DNA of 64,000 nucleotides from Vagococcus allomyrinae (lineage in GTDB: Bacteria > Bacillota > Bacilli > Lactobacillales > Vagococcaceae). Position numbers and translations under genes: made by a program. The notes under the pieces are model-generated. The model was not told the DNA's origin. It did no database searches and saw only the letters and a program-made list of their open reading frames with translations. The stretch covers positions 1 to 64,000 of the forward strand of contig NZ_JAEEGA010000009.1 in NCBI RefSeq assembly GCF_017829975.1, written 5' to 3'. Below, piece after piece: positions 53,131 through 62,322 of the stretch; within the stretch, counting starts at the first letter, position 1, and each line of letters begins with the position of its first letter.

Positions 53131-53238
53131 GCCTCAGCTGAACGGGTTATTTTATTCAGCTAAGGCAATGGAACTATCTGTCTGGTTAATTTACGAGAGG
53201 TATCTGTCCAGATAATGGTGGGAAAGCCCTTATCTGGA
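53131..53238 (+). terminator. Two intra-operon hairpins after the binding-protein gene
   Basis: Hairpin one: GCCTCAGCTGAA (53131-53142) with TTCAGCTAAGGC (53155-53166), one mismatch. Hairpin two: TCCAGATAA (53207-53215) with TTATCTGGA (53230-53238). Neither has a strong T-run. They probably attenuate transcription or protect the upstream mRNA, making more binding protein than permease. Confidence 0.6.
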
Positions 53239-53262
53239 TCATTTTGAAAAGGGGGACCTAGA

Positions 53263-54171
53263 TTGGCAACTGAGATTACGTTAGGGAAAAAGAAACGCCG
53301 AAATGGGACACAAAAACGAGCCTTTTGGTTATTAATAGCTCCGAGTGCCATTCTGTTCAGCGTCTTTTTCTTGATACCGTTAGTACTTAATATCTTTTTT
53401 TCATTCACTGATTATGATGGCTGGAAAACGTTGAATAATGTGGGATTAGACAATTACACGAGAGTGCTTCAAGACAAAAATTTCTGGGGAGCATTCAAGC
53501 GTACGATGATTTACGCCATTGTTAATATTCCCTTTAAAGTGGCGATTCCTTTAGCGCTAGCAGGATTATTAGCCTCACCACGAGTGAAAATGAAAACTTT
53601 AACGCGAACCATGATTTATATCCCAGTTTTATTGTCATCCTTAGTGGTGGGGATTACGATCAATTGGATGTTCAGTCAAGAATACGGCTTAATTAATTTT
53701 TTGATTACATCATTGGGAGGCGTTGCGCTAGAATGGGGCACGAATCGCGTCTTAGCGACGACCATTATTAGCATCGCCAGTACCTGGGCTTCGACTGGTT
53801 TTTACATGATTATTTACATTGGAGCCATTAACAATATCCCTGTGGATGTATATGAGTCAGCGGATATGGATGGGGCCAGCAAGCTCTATCAGTTCTTTAA
53901 AATTACATTCCCGTTACTAGCGCCAACGACTTTTTTAGTCACGCTATTAAGTACCATCAATTTGTTAAAAGAGTATGCGTTAATTCAAGGGGTAACCCAA
54001 GGTGGACCAGGGACCTCTACCACCTTTATTATTCAATATATCTTCGATAAAGGCTTTAATCAGTCCCAATACGGTTACGCCTCGGCGGTATCTGTTTTAG
54101 TGATGATTGTCTTTGCAGTCGTCGCATTTGTTCAATTTAAAGTCAATGATGGAGGGGAGACAACTAAATGA
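53263..54171 (+). CDS. ABC sugar-importer permease 1 (MalF/UgpA type)
   Basis: This 302-residue protein starts at TTG after AAGGGGG. It has six membrane segments, the first at about 22-45 after a basic N terminus (KKKRRNGTQKR). The EAA-type loop for contact with the ATPase is DVYESADMDGASKLYQFFKI (about 201-220). It belongs to the carbohydrate uptake CUT1 group, in agreement with its lipoprotein partner. It overlaps the next permease by 4 bp (ATGA). Confidence 0.93.
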   Translation: MATEITLGKKKRRNGTQKRAFWLLIAPSAILFSVFFLIPLVLNIFFSFTDYDGWKTLNNVGLDNYTRVLQDKNFWGAFKRTMIYAIVNIPFKVAIPLALAGLLASPRVKMKTLTRTMIYIPVLLSSLVVGITINWMFSQEYGLINFLITSLGGVALEWGTNRVLATTIISIASTWASTGFYMIIYIGAINNIPVDVYESADMDGASKLYQFFKITFPLLAPTTFLVTLLSTINLLKEYALIQGVTQGGPGTSTTFIIQYIFDKGFNQSQYGYASAVSVLVMIVFAVVAFVQFKVNDGGETTK

Positions 54172-54992
54172 AACGTCAAAAAACCAGTATTGTCTTAACG
54201 ATGATTAGTGTAGTCAGCGGCTTGTTAATTGTTTTTCCAATCGTTTGGTTGGTGTTAAGTTCATTCAAACCCTCAAGCGAATTATTTTCGTTGCCACTAC
54301 ATCTATTGCCACAAAATTTTACGGCAGAGCATTATGTGAATGTTTGGAATAACGGCTTTGTGACCTATATCTATAATAGTTTCTTCTTAGCAATTGTTGG
54401 CACTATTATTACGTTGATTATCAGTTCGATGTGTGGCTACGCATTGGCGATCTATCGAAATACCATTTCTTATACGAATATTGTCTTCGCCGTGTTTCTT
54501 TTGGGGACTTTGATTCCTGGGGAAACATTGACCGTCTCTCAGTTTACGGTGATCAGTACAATCGGGCTCTATAATAACATTTGGGGCGTAATTTTGCCTG
54601 TGGTGACAACAACAACCGGCATTTTTATGTATCGTCAGTATTACATGTCTGTGCCAATGTCCTTTGTTGAAGCGGCTCGGATTGATGGTGCCAGTGAATG
54701 GTTAATTTTTATGCGTATCATGTTACCACTCGCTAAGTCGACGACGGTTACGCTAACAATTTTTAGCTTTATGTGGCGTTGGAACGATTACATTTTGCCA
54801 CTATTGGTATTGTCGGATCAAAAAAAATACACTATTCAAATTGCTATCAAGAATTTTATCGGAATGAACGGCGTCGATTGGAACTCTATTTTAGCAGCTT
54901 CAGTGATTTCGATTATTCCCGTAATTATCATCTTTATGCTATTACAAAAATACATTGTGGGAAGCAACACATCTGCTGGTGAAAAGGGATAG
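54168..54992 (+). CDS. ABC sugar-importer permease 2 (MalG/UgpE type)
   Basis: The 274-residue protein has six membrane segments and the EAA-type loop MSFVEAARIDGASEWLIFMR (about 164-183), ahead of LPLAKSTTVTLTIF. It is the second half of the CUT1 importer channel. Start overlaps the first permease (ATGA), so the two are translationally coupled. The pair resembles YteP/YtcP-type oligogalacturonide importers by context (uronyl hydrolases nearby), though the substrate is not proven. Confidence 0.93.
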   Translation: MKRQKTSIVLTMISVVSGLLIVFPIVWLVLSSFKPSSELFSLPLHLLPQNFTAEHYVNVWNNGFVTYIYNSFFLAIVGTIITLIISSMCGYALAIYRNTISYTNIVFAVFLLGTLIPGETLTVSQFTVISTIGLYNNIWGVILPVVTTTTGIFMYRQYYMSVPMSFVEAARIDGASEWLIFMRIMLPLAKSTTVTLTIFSFMWRWNDYILPLLVLSDQKKYTIQIAIKNFIGMNGVDWNSILAASVISIIPVIIIFMLLQKYIVGSNTSAGEKG

Positions 54993-55004
54993 GGAGGAGT
55001 AGCC

Positions 55005-55835
55005 ATGTCGAATAGACCACTAGGCGTAAGGGCTCATGACTTGGCAGTTGATTCTATTGAGGCCTTAATCTCGCGTCTGCGGAAGTATCAATTGAGTGCC
55101 ATTCAACTGGCGCCAACTAAATCATTTCCTAAAGAAGTGAATGATATTAATGCTTTTTCCCTTGAACAAGCCAGTTATTACGGTGCCTGCTTAAGAGAAG
55201 CGAAGATCGAGGTAACGGTTTTAGGCTGTTATGTTAATTTGTCTTCATATGACACAGCTGTTAGGCAAGACGCCATTGAGACTTTTTGTCACTATATAGA
55301 TCTGGCTAGTTCTTTAAACGCTAAGTTCGTCGGAACGGAAACAGGAAGTGTCTTAACAGGCTATACTCAGGAGAACTATTCAGAAGAGGCTTACGAGTTG
55401 ATGATAGCATCACTTCAAACCATTGCTAGATATGGGGAAAGACAAGGTGTTAGCGTCGCCCTAGAAGCCGGCATTAATCATCCCTTACATGATGTGGCGA
55501 CGATCGAGCGGGTTTTAGTTGATTGTCAGAGTGACAATCTTGTCGTGTTGTTTGATTTGGTTAACCTATTGACGGAGGTTAATAGTCATCAACAACAAGA
55601 ACTGTTGGAAGCCAGTTTTGCTAGTTTTGGTCACAAGATCAAGGTCATTCACTTGAAAGATTGTCAGTTTATTGAGGGCGAAAAGGTGACGTTTCCTTTA
55701 GGGCAAGGGGTTGTCGATTATCCCTTGCTGATGTCTTACATTAGGAAAATGAAGGAGCAGCCACAATTGTTACTGGATGAAATACCAGAAGGGGATTTAG
55801 CCATGAGTATTCGATTTTTACAGTCATGGTTATAA
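55005..55835 (+). CDS. Sugar-phosphate isomerase/epimerase-like TIM barrel (AP_endonuc_2)
   Basis: This 276-residue protein has the xylose-isomerase-like TIM-barrel fold. Metal-binding acidic and His positions are visible in order: VALEAGI (about 151-157), VVLFDLVN, KVIHLKD and the C-terminal LLDEIPEGD. GGGAGGAG precedes the ATG. The family includes isomerases and epimerases of sugars and keto-acids. In this operon it probably interconverts a monosaccharide released from the glycan, for instance mannose-derived or uronate-derived. The exact reaction cannot be read from sequence. Confidence 0.8.
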   Translation: MSNRPLGVRAHDLAVDSIEALISRLRKYQLSAIQLAPTKSFPKEVNDINAFSLEQASYYGACLREAKIEVTVLGCYVNLSSYDTAVRQDAIETFCHYIDLASSLNAKFVGTETGSVLTGYTQENYSEEAYELMIASLQTIARYGERQGVSVALEAGINHPLHDVATIERVLVDCQSDNLVVLFDLVNLLTEVNSHQQQELLEASFASFGHKIKVIHLKDCQFIEGEKVTFPLGQGVVDYPLLMSYIRKMKEQPQLLLDEIPEGDLAMSIRFLQSWL

Positions 55836-55863
55836 GCAAGATTCATAGTGGAAGGAAGATAAT

Positions 55864-56199
55864 ATGTTTTATGTTGATCAGGATCTACCGTGGCAAGCCA
55901 TCGATGGCAATTCTAAACGGAAAGTGATGGCAATTGGAGAAAGCATGATGTTTGTTAAAGTCGCATTTGCTCTGAAAAGGGAAGAGGCAATCACAGTTCA
56001 TCGTCATCCTCATGAGCAGATTACTTATGTGTTGAAAGGGGCTTTTCTCTTTAAAATAGGTGAGCATGAACAACTTGTTAAAGCTGGCGACTCCCTTGCT
56101 TTTTTACCAAATCAAGAGCATGGCTGTATCCCTTTAGAGGATGGCAGTGAGTTGCTAGATGCCTTTACCCCCTTACGTGATGATTTTCTACTTAGCTAA
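55864..56199 (+). CDS. kdgF: KdgF-like cupin, unsaturated uronate ring-opening enzyme
   Basis: This 111-residue single cupin closely follows KdgF. The metal ligands are at His46, His48, Gln52 and His86 (VHRHPHEQITYVLKGAF, then QEHGC). The ending LLDAFTPLRDDFL is the KdgF-type C terminus. KdgF converts 4,5-unsaturated uronate monomers to the linear keto form that KduI then uses. It thus links the two uronyl hydrolases with kduI-kduD in the same window. GGAAGG precedes the ATG. Confidence 0.85.
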   Translation: MFYVDQDLPWQAIDGNSKRKVMAIGESMMFVKVAFALKREEAITVHRHPHEQITYVLKGAFLFKIGEHEQLVKAGDSLAFLPNQEHGCIPLEDGSELLDAFTPLRDDFLLS

Positions 56200-56290
56200 T
56201 TATTTATTAAATCACTACATGTCTGATGATGGGAGAAATACCTAATAAAAAACATTATTGAAATGGTTAGAATAGAAGAGGGAGCAACTT

Positions 56291-59200
56291 ATGAATCACT
56301 ACGATGAAAGTAAAAAGTATGATGCCGTGATTCAAGAATTATGGCATCGTAGCTTTACTAAATTAGCTCATTTATCCGAGTTTCAGCTGAGCGAATCAGC
56401 CTATTTTTCTTGGAATCAAGAAACGGGCCAACCTTCACAAGTTTATCAATCAGACCAAGGTATCGGCGGCTTAGACACTCATTATCGCCTACAGCAAAGG
56501 ATTGAAATTGAGCCTTTATGGGCCGGGAAGAATCTTCATGTCCACGTTAGCACCAGTGATACAGATATGTGGAACACGAACAACCCTCAATTTTTAGTCT
56601 TGGTTAATGGAGAGATTATTCGAGCGTTGGATATTAACCATAATTTTTTTCAGTTAACTCCACATAGTTCTGAAGGAGATGTTTTTAAGATTGAACTATT
56701 TGTTTACGCTAATACGGCTAAGCAAGACATCTTTATTGAAAGTTGGTTAAGTGACAAGCAAGAAGAGGTCTATCAGCTCCATTATCTCTTTAAAGGGTTG
56801 AAAGAAGCGGTCGATTATAGTCAACCGGATAGTAGTGAACACAAGCAATTGCAAGCACTACTGACAGAGATGTATCTTCAGTTGGATTTGACGACAGATC
56901 AGTTAGCTTTTAAACAATCGGTTAAAGAAACGCTTTTGTTAGTAGAAGCAAAGGACTCGTTGTTTGGGAATCACAATCTGATTCAGGAACATGTGATTGG
57001 CCATACCCATATCGATATTAGCTGGCTATGGGCTATTGATCAAACGGCTGAAAAAGCGGTCCGTAGTTTTTCAAATGCCGTCTATTTATTGACTCGTTAC
57101 CCCGAGATGAAATTTATGTCGAGCCAGCCAATTTTATATCAATTTGTTAAGCAACATGCCCCCGAATTATACAATCAAATAAAAGCGTTTGTTAAGTCTG
57201 GGCGTTGGGAAGTAGAAGGATCCATGTATTTAGAGAGTGACATTAATTTGGCCAGTGGCGAAGCGTTGATTCGTCAGATAGCCCATGGCAAACGTTTCTT
57301 TAAGGAAGAATTTAATAAAGAAAATAAAGTGTTGTGGCTGCCGGATGTGTTTGGCTATACCGCTTCGTTGCCTCAGATTATGAAAAAATCTGGAATTGAG
57401 TATTTTTTGACCTCAAAAATTGATTGGAACGACACGAATAAAATGCCCCATGATACGTTTTATTGGCAAGGCATTGATGGCAGTCAAGTTTTGACTCAGT
57501 TTTTAACGACGGCTGACCATCGCGAGGACCGTCAATTTAATGTGACCTATAATGGCCGGCTGAATGCCTCCCAAGTTAAGGGAACTTGGGCCAACTATAA
57601 GAACAAAGAGATCTCTAACCATGTTTTGCAGTGCTACGGTTTTGGCGATGGTGGCGGTGGGCCGACGGAAGAAATGTTGGAATACCAGCGCTTCTTCGGC
57701 AAAGGGGTGCCAGGCTTCCCACAAACGACGCAGTCTTTTGTCAGGACATTTTTTGAGACATTGGCAGCAGATATCGAAAGTAAATCGGTCCCTAAATGGC
57801 GGGGAGAGCTGTATTTAGAATATCACCGGGGTGTTTACACGACGGAAGGTCAAATCAAGAAAATGAATCGTCGAGCGGAGTCACTGTTGTTAGCCACTGA
57901 AATCCTAGGAGTCATCAGCCAGTCGTTAATAAATATGTCTTATCCAGATGAAGAGCTAGATGGCTTATGGCAACTGCTATTAATTAATCATTTTCATGAT
58001 ATTTTGCCTGGGACGTCAATTCGGGAAGTTAAAGATGAAGCGTTAGGGCGCTATCAGACCATTATTGAAAGTTGCCAAGGTCTGATTGAGAATCGCTTAA
58101 GCAGGATTGGTGAAAGTCGTCATCAGGGACGACCGGGAGCGATTGTTTTTAATCCGACGAGTTTTTACCGCAATGAGCTTATTCAAGTGATGGATCAAGA
58201 TCACCAGCTAGAGGAAGTTTTGGTGGAAAACATTCCGCCGATGGGCTATGTTTTCCTACCTCAGAGGAGGATTCAAGCTGAAAATGAGCAGCTGTCGGTC
58301 TATACGAAAGAAGGTATTCTCTCTAATTTACATTATCGTGTCACTTTGAATCAGTCTGGTGAAATTGTGCAGTTGTTTGATAAGAGTTTACAAGAAGAAT
58401 TGATTCAAGCCGATGAAGTGGCTAATCGCTTTGAGTTATATGATGACCGACCGTGGGAGTACGAAGCATGGAACCTAGAAAAGAGCTATCGCGACAAGGG
58501 CCAGTTGTTAGGAGAAGAGGCCTCTATTGCGCTTTTAATTAATACTGCTCTCAAGACGATTATTCGCGTAAAAAGAGCCTTCCTTCAATCTGAGATGGAG
58601 CAAGACATCATTTTTTATCGGCACACCAAACGAATTGATTTTGTGACGCGTGTTAACTGGCGTGAAACGAAGCAGTTGTTGAAAGTCAGTTTCCCTCTTA
58701 ATGTCTACACCAATGTTGCCACTCACGATATCCAATTTGGAAATATCGAGCGGAATGTCTTTAAGAATACGAGTTGGGATGAGGCTAAGTTTGAAGTTTG
58801 TGCCCATAAATTTGTCGATCTATCAGAGCCTGGTTACGGTGTGGCAGTCTTAAATGATGCTAAATATGGTCATTCTGTTGATGAGTCAACCATATCAATC
58901 AGTTTATTGCGCAGCACGTCCTATCCTAACCCAGAGGCTGATATCGGCTGTCACGAATTTACCTATGCCCTATATCCCCACGAAGGCGATTTTAGGCAAG
59001 GGAGTGTTTATCGAGAAGCGTATGGGCTTAATCAACCATGTTTGTCAATGACGATTGATGGCACTCAAGAGCTGGGACTTGCTGAGATGTTTTCGGGTTT
59101 GAGGTTAGACCAAGAGAATATTATCTGTGAGACGATTAAACTGGCAGATAGGAACGATGGAATTGTTGTTCGATTGTATGAATCCTGGGGGAAAAAGACG

Positions 59201-59359
59201 ACGGCGATTCTTGCAAGTGATTTTGGTCAGTCAGTGTCAGCGTATGAATCTGATCTGCTTGAAGAAAATCTTATTCCTCTAGAAATGATGAGGCAAGATC
59301 GCTTGAAAGTTGTTTTTGCGCCTTATGAAATAAAAACTATTTTATTGAAAGTCAATTAA
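56291..59359 (+). CDS. GH38 alpha-mannosidase
   Basis: This 1022-residue enzyme has the GH38 order: a beta-rich N-terminal domain (1-230), the catalytic domain with zinc ligands His238 and Asp242... in GHTHIDISWLWA, and the nucleophile Asp352 in LWLPDVFGYTASLPQI. A three-helix region with NHFHDILPGTS (about 564-574) and C-terminal beta-sandwich domains follow. No signal peptide, so it acts on imported oligosaccharides and removes non-reducing alpha-linked mannose. GAGGGAGC precedes the ATG. As the last gene of the uronate locus it implies that the glycan carries alpha-mannose next to uronate. Confidence 0.93.
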   Translation: MNHYDESKKYDAVIQELWHRSFTKLAHLSEFQLSESAYFSWNQETGQPSQVYQSDQGIGGLDTHYRLQQRIEIEPLWAGKNLHVHVSTSDTDMWNTNNPQFLVLVNGEIIRALDINHNFFQLTPHSSEGDVFKIELFVYANTAKQDIFIESWLSDKQEEVYQLHYLFKGLKEAVDYSQPDSSEHKQLQALLTEMYLQLDLTTDQLAFKQSVKETLLLVEAKDSLFGNHNLIQEHVIGHTHIDISWLWAIDQTAEKAVRSFSNAVYLLTRYPEMKFMSSQPILYQFVKQHAPELYNQIKAFVKSGRWEVEGSMYLESDINLASGEALIRQIAHGKRFFKEEFNKENKVLWLPDVFGYTASLPQIMKKSGIEYFLTSKIDWNDTNKMPHDTFYWQGIDGSQVLTQFLTTADHREDRQFNVTYNGRLNASQVKGTWANYKNKEISNHVLQCYGFGDGGGGPTEEMLEYQRFFGKGVPGFPQTTQSFVRTFFETLAADIESKSVPKWRGELYLEYHRGVYTTEGQIKKMNRRAESLLLATEILGVISQSLINMSYPDEELDGLWQLLLINHFHDILPGTSIREVKDEALGRYQTIIESCQGLIENRLSRIGESRHQGRPGAIVFNPTSFYRNELIQVMDQDHQLEEVLVENIPPMGYVFLPQRRIQAENEQLSVYTKEGILSNLHYRVTLNQSGEIVQLFDKSLQEELIQADEVANRFELYDDRPWEYEAWNLEKSYRDKGQLLGEEASIALLINTALKTIIRVKRAFLQSEMEQDIIFYRHTKRIDFVTRVNWRETKQLLKVSFPLNVYTNVATHDIQFGNIERNVFKNTSWDEAKFEVCAHKFVDLSEPGYGVAVLNDAKYGHSVDESTISISLLRSTSYPNPEADIGCHEFTYALYPHEGDFRQGSVYREAYGLNQPCLSMTIDGTQELGLAEMFSGLRLDQENIICETIKLADRNDGIVVRLYESWGKKTTAILASDFGQSVSAYESDLLEENLIPLEMMRQDRLKVVFAPYEIKTILLKVN

Positions 59360-59364
59360 ATAGG

Positions 59365-59396
59365 TCACCTACCATGTAGATGTGGTAGGTGTTTTT
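59365..59396 (+). terminator. Terminator after the GH38 gene
   Basis: CACCTACCA (59365-59373) pairs perfectly with TGGTAGGTG (59382-59390), followed by six T. It ends the glycan operon. Confidence 0.9.
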
Positions 59397-59423
59397 TAGT
59401 ATGAGGTGAAAGTGCATAAGAAC

Positions 59424-59455
59424 AAAAAAATCCCGACAAGTAACAACTTGTCGGG
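59424..59455 (-). terminator. Terminator after the DUF975 gene
   Basis: CCCGACAAG (59432-59440) pairs with CTTGTCGGG (59447-59455); the A-run at 59424-59430 is the T-run on the minus strand. Confidence 0.9.
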
Positions 59456-59481
59456 TGATAGTGATCTAGTTGAGATCACGA

Positions 59482-60204
59482 TTAGTCTAAGGCATTGACC
59501 TTCAAATTATCGTAGAAGGCAGCGGTAGTTGCTGACACATAAGGGTTTAGCCATAAGTAGCCGATTCCCAAAGTTAGAGTAGCCACAATATACCAAGGGA
59601 TGAAGCTTAGGTAGAGAACGAATAGTTCCATCTTGTGTCCATTCATTAGGCGGCGGCTAGCAGTAATCGTATCTAGAAAGCCCATTTTATTTCCTGTTTC
59701 TTCATAAACATCGTAGTAAATGAAGTAACTTTGGGAATAAGCAAAGGATTTGATAATTCCAGGAATAATCAAAAGTAAGGCCCAAAAGAACGTAAACAGA
59801 CTAGTTAGGACATATAAAGCAATGACTCCCCATAAGAAAGGCGATTTAAATGCGCGAAAGGCATCGCTAAATGGGCTGATCGTTTGCTTGCGGTTGCGCA
59901 AAAGGTCCAAGTAGGTCCAAGATATTCCAGCGCTGAAAACCGCAGCAAGTAATCCGCCGAAAAAGCCTGAACCGCCTCCAGTGCCGCCGCTTCCTGAGAC
60001 ATCGGTCATGTCTGTTGTGGAGGTAGCTAGTGAATCCAATGTTACGCCAAGACTGGTGAGTGTCTTGTAAAGGGTTACGCCCATAATTGTAGCGATGGCT
60101 AAAGCGATGAGGGTTGGAATTAAATTAAGTAAAATAGCAGATCCCCAACGTCCCTTTAGCATTTGTTTTGCTTCAGTTTTTAATTCTGACCTAGTTTTGG
60201 TCAT
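59482..60204 (-). CDS. DUF975 family membrane protein
   Basis: From ATG 60204 (AAGGAG 8 bases upstream) the protein has 240 residues; a GTG three codons earlier is less likely. Segments lie at about 22-44, 80-100, 120-155 and 190-225. The N terminus TKTRSELKTEAKQMLKGRWG and the block LDLLRNRKQTISPFSDAFRA (about 98-117) are the DUF975 signatures. A glycine/serine-rich external loop (about 68-80) is low complexity. Function unknown. Single gene with its own terminator. Confidence 0.82.
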   Translation of the reverse strand: MTKTRSELKTEAKQMLKGRWGSAILLNLIPTLIALAIATIMGVTLYKTLTSLGVTLDSLATSTTDMTDVSGSGGTGGGSGFFGGLLAAVFSAGISWTYLDLLRNRKQTISPFSDAFRAFKSPFLWGVIALYVLTSLFTFFWALLLIIPGIIKSFAYSQSYFIYYDVYEETGNKMGFLDTITASRRLMNGHKMELFVLYLSFIPWYIVATLTLGIGYLWLNPYVSATTAAFYDNLKVNALD

Positions 60205-60461
60205 GAATACCACTCCTTTTTTTTATTTATCGTACTGTTTCAAGGATAGTATAACATAAAGGTGCGGATTATCTATCTAATACGATTCTTCAGATCAAGA
60301 TGTTAGCGGTTTTTTTTATTTTTTTCTAAAAATAAAAAAACGGTGGTCACCGTCTGAATAGTAATAGGAGCAGTTACTAGAAATCTGTTTCAGCAAAAAG
60401 TGGAGTCGCTTTTTAGGTAAGGATAGTCTGATGACAGACTAGTGATAACATAACATGAAAA

Positions 60462-60493
60462 AACCCCCACTTGGTGACAGCCAAGAGGGGGTT
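60462..60493 (-). terminator. Terminator after UspA copy 1
   Basis: AACCCCCACTTGG pairs with CCAAGAGGGGGTT with one mismatch and a 6-base loop. On the minus strand a T-run follows. The remainder of 60214-60500 is AT-rich with no gene; a small ACGGTG/CACCGT dyad lies near 60340. Confidence 0.85.
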
Positions 60494-60500
60494 CGATTTA

Positions 60501-60932
60501 TTAACGTCTGACGATTAAGACATTGCAATCCGTGTGACTGGTAGCGTAGTGAGGAAGTGAGCCTAACACTGATTCTTGTAATCGATGTTTTCCAGTTGCT
60601 CCTAGCACCAGCAAATCTACCTCATAAATACTGGGTAAATCTTTGGCAATCAATTGTTTTGGAGAGCCGACTTCACTGATAATAATCATCTCTTTAAGAC
60701 CGATGGTTTCCACCTGTTCTTGCAGATTGCGGCACAATTCATGTCCTTCTTCTTGTAGTTGAGACAAAGCCTCTTCAGTTAAGTAGCCCATGATATTATT
60801 CACCACGTGGACAATATAAAGAGTGGCATTGTTTCGTTTGGCAATGTGTGCGGCTTCAAAAAAAGCTCGCCGTGCATTTTCGGAATCGTCGACTCCAACT
60901 AATATTTTTGAATATTTTCCGCTGTTTGACAT
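60501..60932 (-). CDS. Universal stress protein UspA family, copy 1
   Basis: This 143-residue protein has the UspA fold with ILVGVDDSENARRAFFEA at the N terminus. The C-terminal nucleotide-binding pattern G-x2-G-x9-G-S appears in LGATGKHRLQESVLGS (about 111-126). It should bind ATP in the cytoplasm and help survival under stress. GGAGG lies upstream. It is nearly identical in layout to the copy at 61.5 kb; a frataxin-like gene stands between them, so this is a local duplication. Confidence 0.92.
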   Translation of the reverse strand: MSNSGKYSKILVGVDDSENARRAFFEAAHIAKRNNATLYIVHVVNNIMGYLTEEALSQLQEEGHELCRNLQEQVETIGLKEMIIISEVGSPKQLIAKDLPSIYEVDLLVLGATGKHRLQESVLGSLPHYATSHTDCNVLIVRR

Positions 60933-61082
60933 GGTAAAACCTCCAGTTATTAGTCAATCTTTAAGAATACTTCTTAATTATCAAGCAAAAATATGCTAAA
61001 GTCAATTTTTGTTCGAATACTTCCAAGAAACTTAAAGAGTGAGTCGTAAGCTTTGACTAATTGTTAGGTGAGGAGCAGAAAC

Positions 61083-61451
61083 TCATCGCCAAAATTGTGT
61101 GATTTCTGCTTTATCGGCAATATTGAAATCAATCATTTTTTTTAGTAGTTGATAATCGACCTCTTGATCCCAATTTATACGTACAATATTGTCTGTATAG
61201 CTGTAGCCAGCCTGTTCGATTGCTTGTGCGAAAAGCTTGATTGTAACCGTTTCGGGTGACAGAGCAAGGTGTTTTTTTGAGACGCTGAAACCGATGATAA
61301 AAGTACCATGATCGGTGAACATCGGCTGATTCCACTTGATGACCGGTTCCAAATTAGGATAGGTTTGATTAATCCAAAGCAGGACATCTTTTGTTCGTTG
61401 CTGGTGGTCAGGTTGAGAGATTTTGGCTAAAAATGGCTCAAATTCTTTCAT
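61083..61451 (-). CDS. DUF1801/frataxin-like protein (YdhG type)
   Basis: From ATG 61451 (AAAGGAG 8 bases upstream) the protein has 122 residues. It shows the DUF1801 blocks: LLWINQTYPNLEPVIKWNQP near the N terminus, then MFTDHGTFIIGFSVSKKHLA and the C-terminal RINWDQEVDYQLLKKMIDFN. The Bacillus relative YdhG/Fra acts as an iron chaperone for heme and iron-sulphur assembly. That role is possible here but not shown. It lies between two UspA genes on the same strand. Confidence 0.82.
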   Translation of the reverse strand: MKEFEPFLAKISQPDHQQRTKDVLLWINQTYPNLEPVIKWNQPMFTDHGTFIIGFSVSKKHLALSPETVTIKLFAQAIEQAGYSYTDNIVRINWDQEVDYQLLKKMIDFNIADKAEITQFWR

Positions 61452-61507
61452 AACACTGGCTCCTTTCATTTGTTAGAATAGGTGAAAAATCAAGGTTCTT
61501 TGTGTTT

Positions 61508-61939
61508 TTATTGTCTGACAATCAAGACGTTGCGATTGGCATTTGTTGACGCGTAGTGAGGAACGGAACCTAAAAGGGATTCTTGTAACCGATGTTTTCC
61601 AGTGGCGCCTAAAACGATTAGTTCTGCTCCAAGTTCCTTAGGTAACGTATGAGTGATTAATTGCTTGGGGGAACCAACTTGAATGATGACTTCGATATTG
61701 GTAAAACCAATATTCTCTGCTTGAGCCATTAAATTACTGCTTAATTCCTGAGCGTCATCTTTTAATTGAGCGATCGCGTCATCAGTTAAATAACCAACAA
61801 GATTATTAATAACATGAACAACATAGAGAACGGCATCATTTCGTTTGGCGATGTGTGCGGCTTCAAAAAAGGCTTTGCTGGCATTTTCCGAACTGTCAAT
61901 TCCGACTAAAATCTTTTTGTACTTTCCTCTATTTGGCAT
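61508..61939 (-). CDS. Universal stress protein UspA family, copy 2
   Basis: This 143-residue paralogue of copy 1 shares ILVGIDSSENASKAFFEAAH, HIAKRNDAVLYVVHVINN and the nucleotide-binding block LGATGKHRLQESLLGS. It should bind ATP and act in stress survival. GGAGGG lies upstream of ATG on the minus strand. The copies differ mostly in the middle helix region. It reads toward the frataxin-like gene after 38 bp, so the three may form one transcript. Confidence 0.92.
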   Translation of the reverse strand: MPNRGKYKKILVGIDSSENASKAFFEAAHIAKRNDAVLYVVHVINNLVGYLTDDAIAQLKDDAQELSSNLMAQAENIGFTNIEVIIQVGSPKQLITHTLPKELGAELIVLGATGKHRLQESLLGSVPHYASTNANRNVLIVRQ

Positions 61940-62249
61940 AGTAACCCTCCGTTATTTCTTATTTATTATATACGTTTATTATTTGTATCTAAGTACTATT
62001 ATCTTTTGCTTTACTTAAATAGTCAATTTATATGCTAGATAGTCGGTCAAATAAAGCAGGCCAGGGCAGACTAAAAAGGAACCGAAAGGATGTCGTTAAT
62101 ATAACAAAATTTATATTGAGGTGTGATAAAGAGGAGGGGATGTTGCCGCCTGTTTTTATTTAAGAGAATCGTAATGAGTGTTGGTGAAAATTAAAGCGAA
62201 ACAAAAGACACTTTTGTAGGAAACAGTGGCTAAATTCCCTTAATAGGTG

Positions 62250-62290
62250 ACAGAATTGTCATTCTGTTTTGGCCCTTTTTTTGGTATAAT
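62250..62290 (+). promoter_or_regulatory. Promoter with dyad upstream of the 78-residue protein
   Basis: TGG-TATAAT (62282-62290) is a strong extended -10. ACAGAAT-TGTC-ATTCTGT (62250-62267) is a perfect inverted repeat over the -35 place and could be an operator. The rest of the 383-bp gap 61940-62322 holds no gene that I can see. Confidence 0.5.
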
Positions 62291-62322
62291 AAAGGTAGGT
62301 AAATAAGGTGAGGTGAGTATTT

